The position numbers and the translations under genes are program-made. 64,000 bases of DNA from Salinirubellus litoreus (lineage in GTDB: Archaea > Halobacteriota > Halobacteria > Halobacteriales > Haloarculaceae), in contig NZ_CP147841.1 in the NCBI RefSeq assembly GCF_037335815.1, positions 1 to 64,000 of the forward strand. The letters run 5' to 3'. The notes under the pieces were generated by a model that saw only the letters and a program-made list of their open reading frames with translations, was not told the DNA's origin and ran no database searches. Positions 1-8,214 of the stretch are shown in pieces (position 1 is the stretch's first letter; the number at the start of each line of letters is the position of its first letter).

Positions 1-443
1 ATCGTCGAGGGCTCCCGGCGGGGGCGACGATGCACTACATGGACCCGGGTGTCGACACGGGTGAGATCATCGCGCGCCGGCGGGTGGAGACGACGTTCGC
101 CGACACGGGTCGGTCGCTCTACCGGCGCATCGAACGGGCCTCCGTCGAGCTGTTTCGTGAGTCGTGGCCCGACATCGAGGCCGGCGAGGTCGAGACGACC
201 GAGCAGACCGAGGCGGAGGCGACCTACCACTACAAATCCGACTTCCGGGAACTCTGCCGGATCGACCCCGAGGAACGCTACGAGACGAAGGAGCTCCTCG
301 ACGTCCTGCGCGCGCTTACCTTCCCGCCGTTCGACAACGCCTTCCTGGAGGTCGACGGCGAGCGGTACTACGTGGAGGTGGAGGTGACGCCGGCCGACGA
401 GGCCGAGGACGTCGACCGGGTCGGGACGCTCTCGTCGTACTGA
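1..443 (+). CDS. Formyltransferase-family protein, C-terminal part (5' end outside window)
   Basis: The frame is open from the window edge, so the first ATG at 30 is internal. The codons before and after it give PAGATMHYMDPGVDTGEII, which matches the conserved formyl-donor-side motif of methionyl-tRNA/sugar formyltransferases (G-x-T-x-H-x5-D-x-G-x-I). The enzyme would transfer a formyl group from formyl-tetrahydrofolate to an amine. The acidic tail has no obvious second domain. It lies beside PIG-L, NeuB and NeuA genes, so a sugar-amine substrate is more likely than Met-tRNA, which archaea do not formylate for initiation. The substrate is inferred. Confidence 0.75.
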   Translation, partial: RRGLPAGATMHYMDPGVDTGEIIARRRVETTFADTGRSLYRRIERASVELFRESWPDIEAGEVETTEQTEAEATYHYKSDFRELCRIDPEERYETKELLDVLRALTFPPFDNAFLEVDGERYYVEVEVTPADEAEDVDRVGTLSSY

Positions 444-476
444 CGGGACGCCGAACGGGGAGCGGGAGTAGCCGAA

Positions 477-1145
477 TCAGCGGTACGCACGGAGGACGTC
501 GAACGCCTCGGCGGCGTGCGCCCCGCAGGCGGCCCCGCGGGCCTTCGCGACCGCGCGCAGGGACTCCGCCGAGCGCGGGTGGGGGTACTCCCGCACCTCG
601 GTCTCGTAGGCCTCGAACGCCTCGACCTTCGCGTCGAGGTGGCTCCCGATATCGACGAACAGGTCGGGTTCGAACCCCTCCATCCGGGGCGACCACTCGG
701 TCGAGGAGGGCGTCTCGTAGGCCAGGACGGTCGCGACGCCCGATCCCGGTCGGGTGGCGACGAGCGTCGAGTCGTGGACCGCGACGTGGTCGCGGTTCAC
801 CTCCCGGCGGGAGTGGGTGTAGACGACGTCGGGGCTCACCTCGTCGACGACCGCCTCGATCACGGCGTTGACCTCGACGTGGGCCACGTCGTCGAGCCGC
901 ATGTCCGGCAGGTCGCCGAAGTGAACGTCGGTGACGCCGAGCCGGTCGGCGCACGCCCGTGCGTCCCGGCGCTTCTCCTCGATCAGGTCCTCGTCGTCGT
1001 ACTGCTGTGTCGTCCCCTCGGTGACGACGAGGGTGTGGACCTCCTCGCCCGCGGCGGCGTGTCTCGCCATCGTCCCCCCCGCGCCGAGCACCTCGTCGTC
1101 GGGGTGCGCGCCGACCACGAGGACCGTGTCGTCGCCGTCGAACAT
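477..1145 (-). CDS. PIG-L/LmbE family N-acyl-sugar deacetylase
   Basis: About 222 residues with the zinc motif AHPDDE near residue 15 and a distal H-x-D-H segment (RDHVAVHDSTL), the hallmarks of the LmbE/PIG-L family. These zinc enzymes remove N-acetyl groups from GlcNAc-type sugars or related conjugates. The start is either GTG at 1148 or ATG at 1145. The ATG shares one base with the TGA stop of the upstream neuB-like gene (TGATG), so the two are probably translationally coupled. With the neighbouring formyltransferase it could swap an acetyl for a formyl group on a nonulosonic acid or its precursor; that is inference. Confidence 0.85.
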   Translation of the reverse strand: MFDGDDTVLVVGAHPDDEVLGAGGTMARHAAAGEEVHTLVVTEGTTQQYDDEDLIEEKRRDARACADRLGVTDVHFGDLPDMRLDDVAHVEVNAVIEAVVDEVSPDVVYTHSRREVNRDHVAVHDSTLVATRPGSGVATVLAYETPSSTEWSPRMEGFEPDLFVDIGSHLDAKVEAFEAYETEVREYPHPRSAESLRAVAKARGAACGAHAAEAFDVLRAYR

Positions 1146-2263
1146 CACTCGTCGGTCCCCTCATCCCGGTCGGTTACGTCCTCGACACCCTCGTCGACCC
1201 CGTCGGCGTCCAGGTCGACCGTCACGCTATCCCGCGTTATCGGGTCGCCGGCGGCGAGGTCGCGGGTCGTCCGCGCGCCGATGACGGCGTCGTGGTATCG
1301 CGGGGAGAGCCCCTCGACCGGCCGGAGGACGGCGAGATGACGGGCCTCGATGGTCGTCCCTCCCGCTACGTCCGTCGCGGCGTGGAGGCTCTTCCGGATG
1401 GTCGGGGCGTTCTCGCGTTCGACGGCGGTCGGGCGCTTCTCGGGGCGCCCGCGGGTCCGCGCGGCCGCCCGGGCGAGTTCGACCGCCCGGGCGAGTTCGT
1501 CCGGTTCGAGCGACGCCTCGTGGTCCGGCCCGGGGAGCGTCGAGTCGAGCGTGAAGTGTTTCTCGACGACGCACGCGCCCGCGGCGACGGCGAACCCCGG
1601 CGTCTCGGGGAGCGTCGTGTGGTCGGAGTAGCCCACCGGCTCGTCGAGCTCGGCCATCATGGTCCCCATCGCGCGGAGGTTCACGTCGTCGAGCGAGCAG
1701 GGGTACGCCGACGTGCAGTGGAGGAAGGCGGCTTCCGCATCCGGATCGACGCCGCGGATGGCCTCGCGGGCGGCGTGGACCTCCGCCATCGTTCCCATCC
1801 CCGTACTCACGACCATCGGGAGCCCGAACCCGGCGACGTGTTCGAGCAGCGGATGGTTGTCGAGTTCGCCCGAGCCGATCTTGATCGCCGGGAGCCCGAG
1901 GTCGGCGAGCGTGTCGGCGCTCTCGGGGTCGAACGGCGTCGAGAGGAACGTGATCCCGCGCTCGGCACAGCGGTCGATCAGCCGCTCGTGATCCGCCCGG
2001 TCGAGCTCGTACCGCTTCAGCATCTCGTACTGCGAGCCCTCGCCGGTGGTCTCGGTCTGGTACTCGGCCTTCGACGCCTCGCGCGTGACGAGCCGGTCGG
2101 CGCTGAACGTCTGGAACTTCACCGCGTCCGCCCCGGCGTCGGCCGCGGCGTCGACCAGCCGCTCGGCCATCCCCATGTCGCCGTTGTGGTTGACGCCCGC
2201 CTCGGCGATGAAGTACGGCGGGTCGTCCGGCCCGATCGGAGTGCCGTCGATGTGCACGGTCAC
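1145..2263 (-). CDS. neuB: NeuB-family N-acetylneuraminate/legionaminate/pseudaminate synthase
   Basis: 372 residues. The N-terminal TIM-barrel part carries FIAEAGVNHNGD, AVKFQTF, STPFD, KIGSGE and VVEKHFTLD, all typical of NeuB-type synthases that condense phosphoenolpyruvate with a hexose or 2,4-diacetamido-hexose to make a nine-carbon sugar. A C-terminal SAF (antifreeze-like) domain follows from about residue 290 (IRKSLHAATDVAGG...). The start is GTG at 2263, with a TATA-like box about 22 bp upstream. Sequence alone does not decide between sialic, legionaminic and pseudaminic acid. It is divergently transcribed from the cytidylyltransferase gene. Confidence 0.9.
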   Translation of the reverse strand: MTVHIDGTPIGPDDPPYFIAEAGVNHNGDMGMAERLVDAAADAGADAVKFQTFSADRLVTREASKAEYQTETTGEGSQYEMLKRYELDRADHERLIDRCAERGITFLSTPFDPESADTLADLGLPAIKIGSGELDNHPLLEHVAGFGLPMVVSTGMGTMAEVHAAREAIRGVDPDAEAAFLHCTSAYPCSLDDVNLRAMGTMMAELDEPVGYSDHTTLPETPGFAVAAGACVVEKHFTLDSTLPGPDHEASLEPDELARAVELARAAARTRGRPEKRPTAVERENAPTIRKSLHAATDVAGGTTIEARHLAVLRPVEGLSPRYHDAVIGARTTRDLAAGDPITRDSVTVDLDADGVDEGVEDVTDRDEGTDE

Positions 2264-2280
2264 ACCTGCGGTGCCGGGGG

Positions 2281-2288
2281 CATAAGTG
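2281..2288 (-). promoter_or_regulatory. TATA-like promoter box of the neuB/PIG-L operon
   Basis: On the minus strand the sequence cacttatg lies about 22-25 bp upstream of the GTG at 2263. This is the spacing expected for a leaderless haloarchaeal transcript. Confidence 0.5.
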
Positions 2289-2381
2289 TGGACGCCGGCA
2301 CGGACGGGGCGGCGTTCGAGGGACCTCCCTGGAACCGTCGTCGAATTCCGTCGCTGACACGCGGCGCCGGGCGAACCCTAA

Positions 2382-2390
2382 CGTATTTTG
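2382..2390 (+). promoter_or_regulatory. TATA-like promoter box of the neuA-like gene
   Basis: The AT-rich stretch cgtattttg in an otherwise GC-rich intergenic region sits about 27 bp upstream of the ATG at 2414. It fits a leaderless archaeal promoter divergent to the neuB promoter. Confidence 0.5.
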
Positions 2391-2413
2391 CCGTCACGTC
2401 GTCGAGAGGGACC

Positions 2414-3100
2414 ATGGCCCGGCTCGTCGCCCTCGTCCCGATGAAGGGACACAGCGAGCGCGTCCCGAACAAGAACCTCCGGTCGTTCAACGGCCGGCCG
2501 CTGTGTCACTGGGTCCTCAACACGCTGAACGCGGTGTCGGCGGTCGACGAGGTGGTCGTGAACACGGATTCGGCGGAGATCGCCGACGAGGCCCGGGAGC
2601 TCGGAGCGTCGGTGCTCGAACGACCCGAGCGGCTCCGGGGCGACCACGTCGAGATGAACGAGATCATCCTCCACGACGTCCGCCGGACGGAGGCCGACCG
2701 CTACCTCCAGACCCACTGTACGAACCCGCTGTTGCGCCCGGAGACGGTCGCGGACGCGGTCGCGGCGTTCGAGGAGCGCGACTGTGACTCGCTGTTCTCC
2801 GTGACGCCGCTCCAGACCCGGCTGTGGGACGCCGACGGCGAGCCCATCAACCACCGGCGCGACGAGCTCAAGCGCACTCAGGACCTCCCGCCGGTCTACG
2901 AGGAGAACTCCAACCTCTACCTGTTCACCGAGGCGTCGGTCGAGCGCCGGGAGAACCGCATCGGCGACGACCCGGAGATGTTCCCGATGGAGCCCTGGGA
3001 GGCGATCGACATCGACGAGACGGTCGACTTCCGTATCGCCGAGATGCTCCACCGGGACCGCTACGGCGAGGAGCCGACGCCGGAGGCGGTGGTGGAGTGA
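2414..3100 (+). CDS. neuA: CMP-nonulosonate (acylneuraminate) cytidylyltransferase
   Basis: 228 residues. The N-terminus LVALVPMKGHSERVPNKNLR is the nucleotide-binding signature of the cytidylyltransferase family (KDO/sialic acid activating enzymes). Later segments FNGRPLCHW and CTNPLLRPETV also fit. It couples CTP to a nine-carbon acidic sugar to give the CMP donor used by a glycosyltransferase. Length matches the family (about 220-240). It starts at ATG 2414 with a TATA box 27 bp upstream and is divergent from the NeuB gene, so the two form a synthesis/activation pair. Exact sugar specificity is not readable. Confidence 0.88.
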   Translation: MARLVALVPMKGHSERVPNKNLRSFNGRPLCHWVLNTLNAVSAVDEVVVNTDSAEIADEARELGASVLERPERLRGDHVEMNEIILHDVRRTEADRYLQTHCTNPLLRPETVADAVAAFEERDCDSLFSVTPLQTRLWDADGEPINHRRDELKRTQDLPPVYEENSNLYLFTEASVERRENRIGDDPEMFPMEPWEAIDIDETVDFRIAEMLHRDRYGEEPTPEAVVE

Positions 3101-3256
3101 TCCCGGGGGGAACCGCCGTCCCGATTCCGGGTCGGAAACCGACGGTTCCGAACTATTGATGAGCGGCGGTGTCGAATCCGCGGAAGAAGCACGGTCGTGA
3201 GTCCACAGCGTGAGAGACACCGAGTTCGATTCGACACGGAAGACGGGTGAGGACGG

Positions 3257-5038
3257 ATGAGCAGCGAGAGCCGCCGTGCCCTCTGGAACATCGTGGGGTT
3301 CGCCCCGAAGCGGTCGGCCACGATACTGGCCCTGAGCGTGGTCGCCGCGGGGCTGGAGGGCCTGGGCCTGGGGTTCATCCTCCCCATCGTCGAACTCGCC
3401 CGGCCGGGCGGGACTCTCCCGGAGGAGGCGACGGGCCTGCTCGGCGCGTTCGTCCGGGTCTACGAGACCATCGGCCTCCCGTTCGTCCTCGAGTACGTGA
3501 TCGTGGGGGTCGTCATCGCGATGGGTATGCGGTACCTGACGAGCTTCGCGGTGGCGTGGCTCCGGGTCGACCTCCAGACCGACTACACCCGCGCGCTGAA
3601 GACCGAGGCCTTCGACGCGGCGCTCGACGCACGGGTCAGGTACTTCGATCGTGAGGGGTCAGACGAGATACTGAACGCGATCATCACGCAGGCGACGTTC
3701 GCCGGTCGAACCATCACGCGTGCGGTCCAGCTCCTGGAGACCGCGATGATCGCCGCGATCTACCTCGCGGTCGCGCTCTACCTCGCCCCGCTCCTGACGG
3801 GGCTCACGCTGATTCTGCTCGGGGCGATCACCTACGTCGTCCGGTTCGTCATCGAGCCGGGCTACGTCGTCGGTGACAGGGTGGCCGAGGCGAACGAACG
3901 GGTCCAGGCCGCCGTCCAGGCCGGCACCCAGGGGATACGCGACGTGAAGGTGTTCGGCGTCGACGGGGAGCTGTTCGAGGACTTCCAGCGCTCCATCGAC
4001 CAGCTGGTCAGGTCCACGGTCACGGTGAAGCGCAATCAGGCGGGGATCAACAACTTCTACCAGTTCACGAGCGCGGTCACGGTGTTCGTGCTGATCTACT
4101 TCGCGCTCACGGCCACGCCGCTCTCGTTCGGCGAACTCGGCGTCTTCCTGTTCGCGATGTTCCGGCTCGCCCCCCGGGTCAGCACGCTGAACGACCTCTA
4201 CTACGCCCTCGAGAGCGACCTCCCCCATCTCACCCGGAACCAGCGGTTCGTCGACCGGCTCGCGCGAAACACGGAGCCCGAATCGGGCTCGGAGCCGGTT
4301 CCGGAGACGGTCGACCGCATCGAGTTCGACGGGGTGACGTTCGCCTACGAGGACGAACCGGTCCTGCACGACGTCTCACTCGAGGTGGAGCGGGGCGAGT
4401 TCGTCGCGTTCGTGGGCCAGTCCGGGGCGGGCAAGTCGACCGTCGTTTCGCTCATCCCCCGGCTGTACGAGCCCGACGAGGGGCGAATACTCGCCGACGG
4501 CCGACCCATCGACGGGTTCGACCTCGACGAGTGGCGCGAGCACGTCTCGGTGGTCCGACAGAGCCCGTTCATATTCAACGACACGCTGCGGTACAACGTG
4601 GGGCTCGCGGACCGGAACGCCTCCGAGGAGGAGATCGAGCGGGTCTGTGAGATCGCTCGCGTCACCGAGTTCCTCGACGAACTGCCGAACGGGTACGACA
4701 CAATGCTCGGGGACGACGGGGTCCGGCTCTCGGGCGGCCAGCAGCAGCGCGTCGCACTCGCCCGAGCCCTCCTGAAGGACGCGGATATCCTCCTGCTCGA
4801 CGAGGCGACGAGCGACCTCGACAGCAACATCGAGCGCGAGGTGCAGGCGGCCATCGAGTCGATGGAGCGGGACTACGCGCTGATAACCATCGCACACCGG
4901 CTCTCGACGGTGAAGAACGCGGACCGCATCTACACGGTCGAGGACGGACGGATCACGGACGTCGGCGGGCACGACGAACTCCTCGAGGACGACGGACTGT
5001 ACGCGGAGCTGTACGCGACACAGCGTAGCGAGGCGTAG
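3257..5038 (+). CDS. ABC transporter, fused permease-ATPase (MsbA/PglK-like exporter)
   Basis: 593 residues: an N-terminal transmembrane domain of about six helices (residues 15-310), then an ATPase domain with Walker A GQSGAGKST (about 387-395), signature LSGGQQQR (about 491), Walker B ILLLDEATSDLD (about 512-520) and the H-loop AHRLST. This is a half-transporter that would act as a dimer in the cytoplasmic membrane. The glycan genes on both sides suggest flipping of a lipid-linked oligosaccharide, as PglK or MsbA-type proteins do. The substrate is inferred from context only. Confidence 0.88.
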   Translation: MSSESRRALWNIVGFAPKRSATILALSVVAAGLEGLGLGFILPIVELARPGGTLPEEATGLLGAFVRVYETIGLPFVLEYVIVGVVIAMGMRYLTSFAVAWLRVDLQTDYTRALKTEAFDAALDARVRYFDREGSDEILNAIITQATFAGRTITRAVQLLETAMIAAIYLAVALYLAPLLTGLTLILLGAITYVVRFVIEPGYVVGDRVAEANERVQAAVQAGTQGIRDVKVFGVDGELFEDFQRSIDQLVRSTVTVKRNQAGINNFYQFTSAVTVFVLIYFALTATPLSFGELGVFLFAMFRLAPRVSTLNDLYYALESDLPHLTRNQRFVDRLARNTEPESGSEPVPETVDRIEFDGVTFAYEDEPVLHDVSLEVERGEFVAFVGQSGAGKSTVVSLIPRLYEPDEGRILADGRPIDGFDLDEWREHVSVVRQSPFIFNDTLRYNVGLADRNASEEEIERVCEIARVTEFLDELPNGYDTMLGDDGVRLSGGQQQRVALARALLKDADILLLDEATSDLDSNIEREVQAAIESMERDYALITIAHRLSTVKNADRIYTVEDGRITDVGGHDELLEDDGLYAELYATQRSEA

Positions 5039-5092
5039 CGAGGTCGGGCGGGACGGGAAACCGTTAACACCGGCGTCGTCATCGGCCCGGAC

Positions 5093-6040
5093 ATGGCGTC
5101 AGTCCGTTTCGTCTGGGACCTCGGCCCCCCGGAGGAGCTGTACGAGCGGCTGCTCGAACGGACTCCCGGGGATTCGGGCACCTGGGAGACGACGACGCTC
5201 ACGACGGACCCCGACGACGCGGACTACACGGCGATAATCAACCAGCCGCCGGAGGAGGCCCTCGCGGTCCCGCCCGAGGAGCGGCTCCTCTTCTGTCGCG
5301 AACCACCCCTGTTCGGGCGCTGTGACTGGTCGGACGTGGCGGCCGCACACAGGGAGTCGCCCGCCACGGGCCACCCGCTGGTCCAGGAGTGGTGGGTCGA
5401 GCGGTCCTACGACGAACTGACCGACATCGGCCCGGAGGACGTTCCCAAGACGGGATCGCTCTCGTGGGTCGTCACGGACAAGGGGCGGATCGGCAACCCG
5501 CTCGTGAACGTCGCCCGGCGGGCGATGCTGAGCGCCGGCATCCTGAAACACCGACCGAAGCCCGCGGGGATGCTGAAACCCCACGTCACGGACGGTCACA
5601 TCCTCCGGATGGACTTCCTCGATAGGCTCGTCGAGCGGGGGGCATCACAGCTCGACCTGTACGGGAGGGGTGAGTTCTCCGGGAGCCACTACCGGGGCGA
5701 GATCGACGACAAGTGGGACGGTCTCGCGGAGTACCGGTACAGCCTCGCTATCGAGAACTACAAGGGACCACACTACTTCAGCGAGAAGGTCGTCGACCCG
5801 TTACTGGCGTGGTGTCTCCCGATCTACTGGGGGTGTACGAACCTGGACGACTACCTCCCCGAGGACTCGTACGTCCGGATAGACATCGAGGACCCCGACG
5901 CGCCGTCGCGGGTGCTGGAGATCGTCGAGAGCGATCTCAGGGAACGGAACCTCGACGCCATCGCCGAGGCGCGGCGTCGCATCCTCGAGGAGTACCAGTA
6001 CCTCCCTCGTGCCCACCGCGCCATCCAGGGTCTGACGTGA
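5093..6040 (+). CDS. Glycosyltransferase family 10 (alpha-fucosyltransferase-like)
   Basis: 315 residues. The C-terminal half contains YRYSLAIENYKGPHYFSEK followed by DPLLAWCLPIYWGC and LDDYLPEDSYVRID. This is the conserved donor-binding block of family 10 fucosyltransferases (F-x-L-x-x-E-N-x5-Y-x-T/S-E-K, then P-x-Y-x-G). No signal peptide or membrane segment is seen, so it probably acts on the cytoplasmic face. A GDP-fucose synthase homologue and a sugar-nucleotide dehydratase lie 4-5 kb downstream, which supports GDP-fucose as donor. Family assignment is strong; the acceptor is unknown. Confidence 0.85.
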   Translation: MASVRFVWDLGPPEELYERLLERTPGDSGTWETTTLTTDPDDADYTAIINQPPEEALAVPPEERLLFCREPPLFGRCDWSDVAAAHRESPATGHPLVQEWWVERSYDELTDIGPEDVPKTGSLSWVVTDKGRIGNPLVNVARRAMLSAGILKHRPKPAGMLKPHVTDGHILRMDFLDRLVERGASQLDLYGRGEFSGSHYRGEIDDKWDGLAEYRYSLAIENYKGPHYFSEKVVDPLLAWCLPIYWGCTNLDDYLPEDSYVRIDIEDPDAPSRVLEIVESDLRERNLDAIAEARRRILEEYQYLPRAHRAIQGLT

Positions 6041-6147
6041 TCCGCCTCGGGAGGTCCGGGTCGACGGACCGGATCGGCCACGAGACTCGTCCCGGGGACC
6101 CGACGCCGACGGCCGGCACGCCAGGGTGTCGTTCCCGGAGCGATGAC

Positions 6148-6156
6148 CGGCTTTAT
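6148..6156 (+). promoter_or_regulatory. TATA-like box upstream of the sulfatase-like gene
   Basis: The sequence tttattatc stands out in the GC-rich spacer. It lies about 60 bp before the ATG at 6215, so the transcript would carry a leader of roughly 30 bases. Confidence 0.35.
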
Positions 6157-6214
6157 TATCGCACGTCCGAATACCCGCGCGAGAGGCCGATCGGAGGACC
6201 ACGAGCACTGTGAC

Positions 6215-7121
6215 ATGAGACGGTATCTGCAAGCCGCTGTCGAGCTCGCGATGACGGACCCGGGGCTGGCCGCGAAGAAGGGCCTCCTGGAACTGAACTA
6301 CGTCGGACGCCGGGCGAACCAGTTCGTCCACGGGCGCGGGACGAGACGGGAGGGCTACCGGCTGATGGAACGGGACTGGGACACCGCCATCGTCCTCGAC
6401 GCCTGTCGGTACGACACGTTCCGCTCCGAGTACGACCTCGGCCTCGGGAACCTCTCGAAGGAGATCGCGCCGGGAAGCGAGAGCCGCGAGTTCTTCCGGC
6501 GGACGTTCGGGGGACGGAAGCACCACGACACGGTCTACGTGACGGGCAACCCCTACGTCACGACGCTGCCGTCGGACACCTTCCACGCCGTCTCCCTCGA
6601 CGACGCCTGGAACGAGTCGGGGACCGAGGCCCCGCCGGAACGGATCACCGAGGCCGCCCTCGAGGCCCACGGAGTACCCCGAAAAGCGGATCGTGGTCCA
6701 CTACATGACCCCACACCGACCGTTCATCGCCCCGGAGATGCGGCACGTCGAGGGGGAACTCGGTCACTGGCGGGGGATGATCTGGCCGGGGGAGACCACG
6801 GCCGAGGAGATCAGGCGTGCGTACGAGCGCAACCTCCAGCTGGTGCTGGAGGACGTGGCCGAGCTGCTCGAACACGTCGAGGGGCGGGTGATCGTGACCG
6901 CGGACCACGGTGAGCTCCTGGGCGAACGGCTCCGCCCGGTCCCGGTCCGGTGCTACGGTCACTTCCCCTCGCTGTACGTCCCCGAACTGGTCGAGGTGCC
7001 GTGGGTGGAGGTGCCGTCGGACGAGCGACGTCGGATCGTCTCCGAGCTACCCGCCGAGGAGTTCTCGGTGGACGAGGCGGAACGGACCGAGCGACTCCGT
7101 GCGCTCGGGTACGTCGGATGA
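6215..7121 (+). CDS. Sulfatase/alkaline-phosphatase-superfamily protein, frameshifted
   Basis: Two frames join into one protein of about 301 residues. The first (from ATG 6215) has DTAIVLDACRYDTF. The second resumes with EYPEKRIVVHYMTPHRPF and later VIVTADHGELLGER, the metal-binding DHGE block. Such proteins are common in haloarchaeal glycan clusters. Removing one G at 6671-6672 restores a continuous frame, so the break looks like a one-base insertion. The usual cysteine/serine nucleophile motif C/S-x-P-x-R is not seen near the DACRYD site, so catalytic activity as a sulfatase is unproven. Confidence 0.7.
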
Positions 7122-7211
7122 GCGCGATCGTGTCGTCGCCGGGACCACCCCGACCCCGTTCGACCCGTCGGGGGTCGATCGGGGACGACGGCAGCGACGG
7201 GGACGGCGACC

Positions 7212-8168
7212 ATGTCTGAGGAACGACCGACCGCGACGGTCGGCATCGTGACGTACGGGCGGCCGCAGTACATGGCGCGGCTCCTGGAGAGCCTCCTGGA
7301 CCAGACGTACTTCCCGGACGAGATCGTGGTCGTCGACGACAGTCACGCGGGCCCGACGCGCGAGGCGGTCGAGGACCGGGCCTCGGCGTTCGAGCGGCGG
7401 GGGACCACCCTCCGATACCTCCCCCGGAGCGGTCCGGCCAGCATGCCCGGGGCGAGGAACACCGTGATCGACTGTTCGGAGTCGGACATCGTCTGCTTCC
7501 TCGACGACGACGTGGTCTGCGAACCGGAGTGGTTCGAGAGCATCCTCCAGGGGTTCGAGGAGAACCCCGGGATGGCGGCCGTCGGCGGTCCGGCGATCAG
7601 CGTCGACGAGGACCTCGAACCGCTCCGGGAGATCGTTCATCACCCCGAGAACCAGAACCACGTCGACGGCTACGGCGGGACGACCAGCCGAGTGAAGGAC
7701 TGGATCCCCCCCGCTCCCGTCGAGACGGATCGACTCGGCGGGGCGAACATGGCGTTCAGGCGCGAGACCCTGGTGTCGATCGGGGGGTTCGATCTCGCGT
7801 ACGATCGGGGACCGGCGAAGTTCGAGGAGACCGACGTGATGGCGCGTCTGACCCGTGAGGGACACCGACTCCTCTACCACCCCGGTGCGCTCGTCCACCA
7901 CTTCGAGGCGCGGGCGGGTGGCTCGCGGACGGGGATGACCCGTGCGGATCTCGAGGGAGAGTACTGGTTCGCCCGGAACTACGTGCTCTTCCGCCGGAAG
8001 AACGCTATCGTCCCGTTCTGGCTGTCCGTCGTTCGTCTGATCGTCCTGGGGTTTTCCCCGGGACAGGTGTGCCACCTCGTCGGGGCGCTGCTCGACCGCG
8101 ATCCGGGGCCGCTCTACCGGCTCCGCGGCTACGTCGACGGCATCGTGCTCGACTCGCTGCTCCGGTAG
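7212..8168 (+). CDS. Glycosyltransferase family 2
   Basis: 318 residues with a GT-A fold pattern: TATVGIVTYGRPQYMARLLESL at the start (shown in part: VGIVTYGRP), EIVVVDDSH, the DxD-type motif CFLDDDVV near residue 96, and GGANMAFRRETL plus FEETDVMARL in the acceptor region. It would transfer a sugar from a nucleotide donor to the growing glycan at the cytoplasmic membrane face. One or two hydrophobic stretches near residues 260-280 could tether it to the membrane. It sits between two alkaline-phosphatase-fold genes in the glycan cluster. Confidence 0.88.
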   Translation: MSEERPTATVGIVTYGRPQYMARLLESLLDQTYFPDEIVVVDDSHAGPTREAVEDRASAFERRGTTLRYLPRSGPASMPGARNTVIDCSESDIVCFLDDDVVCEPEWFESILQGFEENPGMAAVGGPAISVDEDLEPLREIVHHPENQNHVDGYGGTTSRVKDWIPPAPVETDRLGGANMAFRRETLVSIGGFDLAYDRGPAKFEETDVMARLTREGHRLLYHPGALVHHFEARAGGSRTGMTRADLEGEYWFARNYVLFRRKNAIVPFWLSVVRLIVLGFSPGQVCHLVGALLDRDPGPLYRLRGYVDGIVLDSLLR

Positions 8169-8214
8169 GCCCGTCCGGCGTCCGCCGTGGTCGACCGACC
8201 GGACCGGGATCGGG

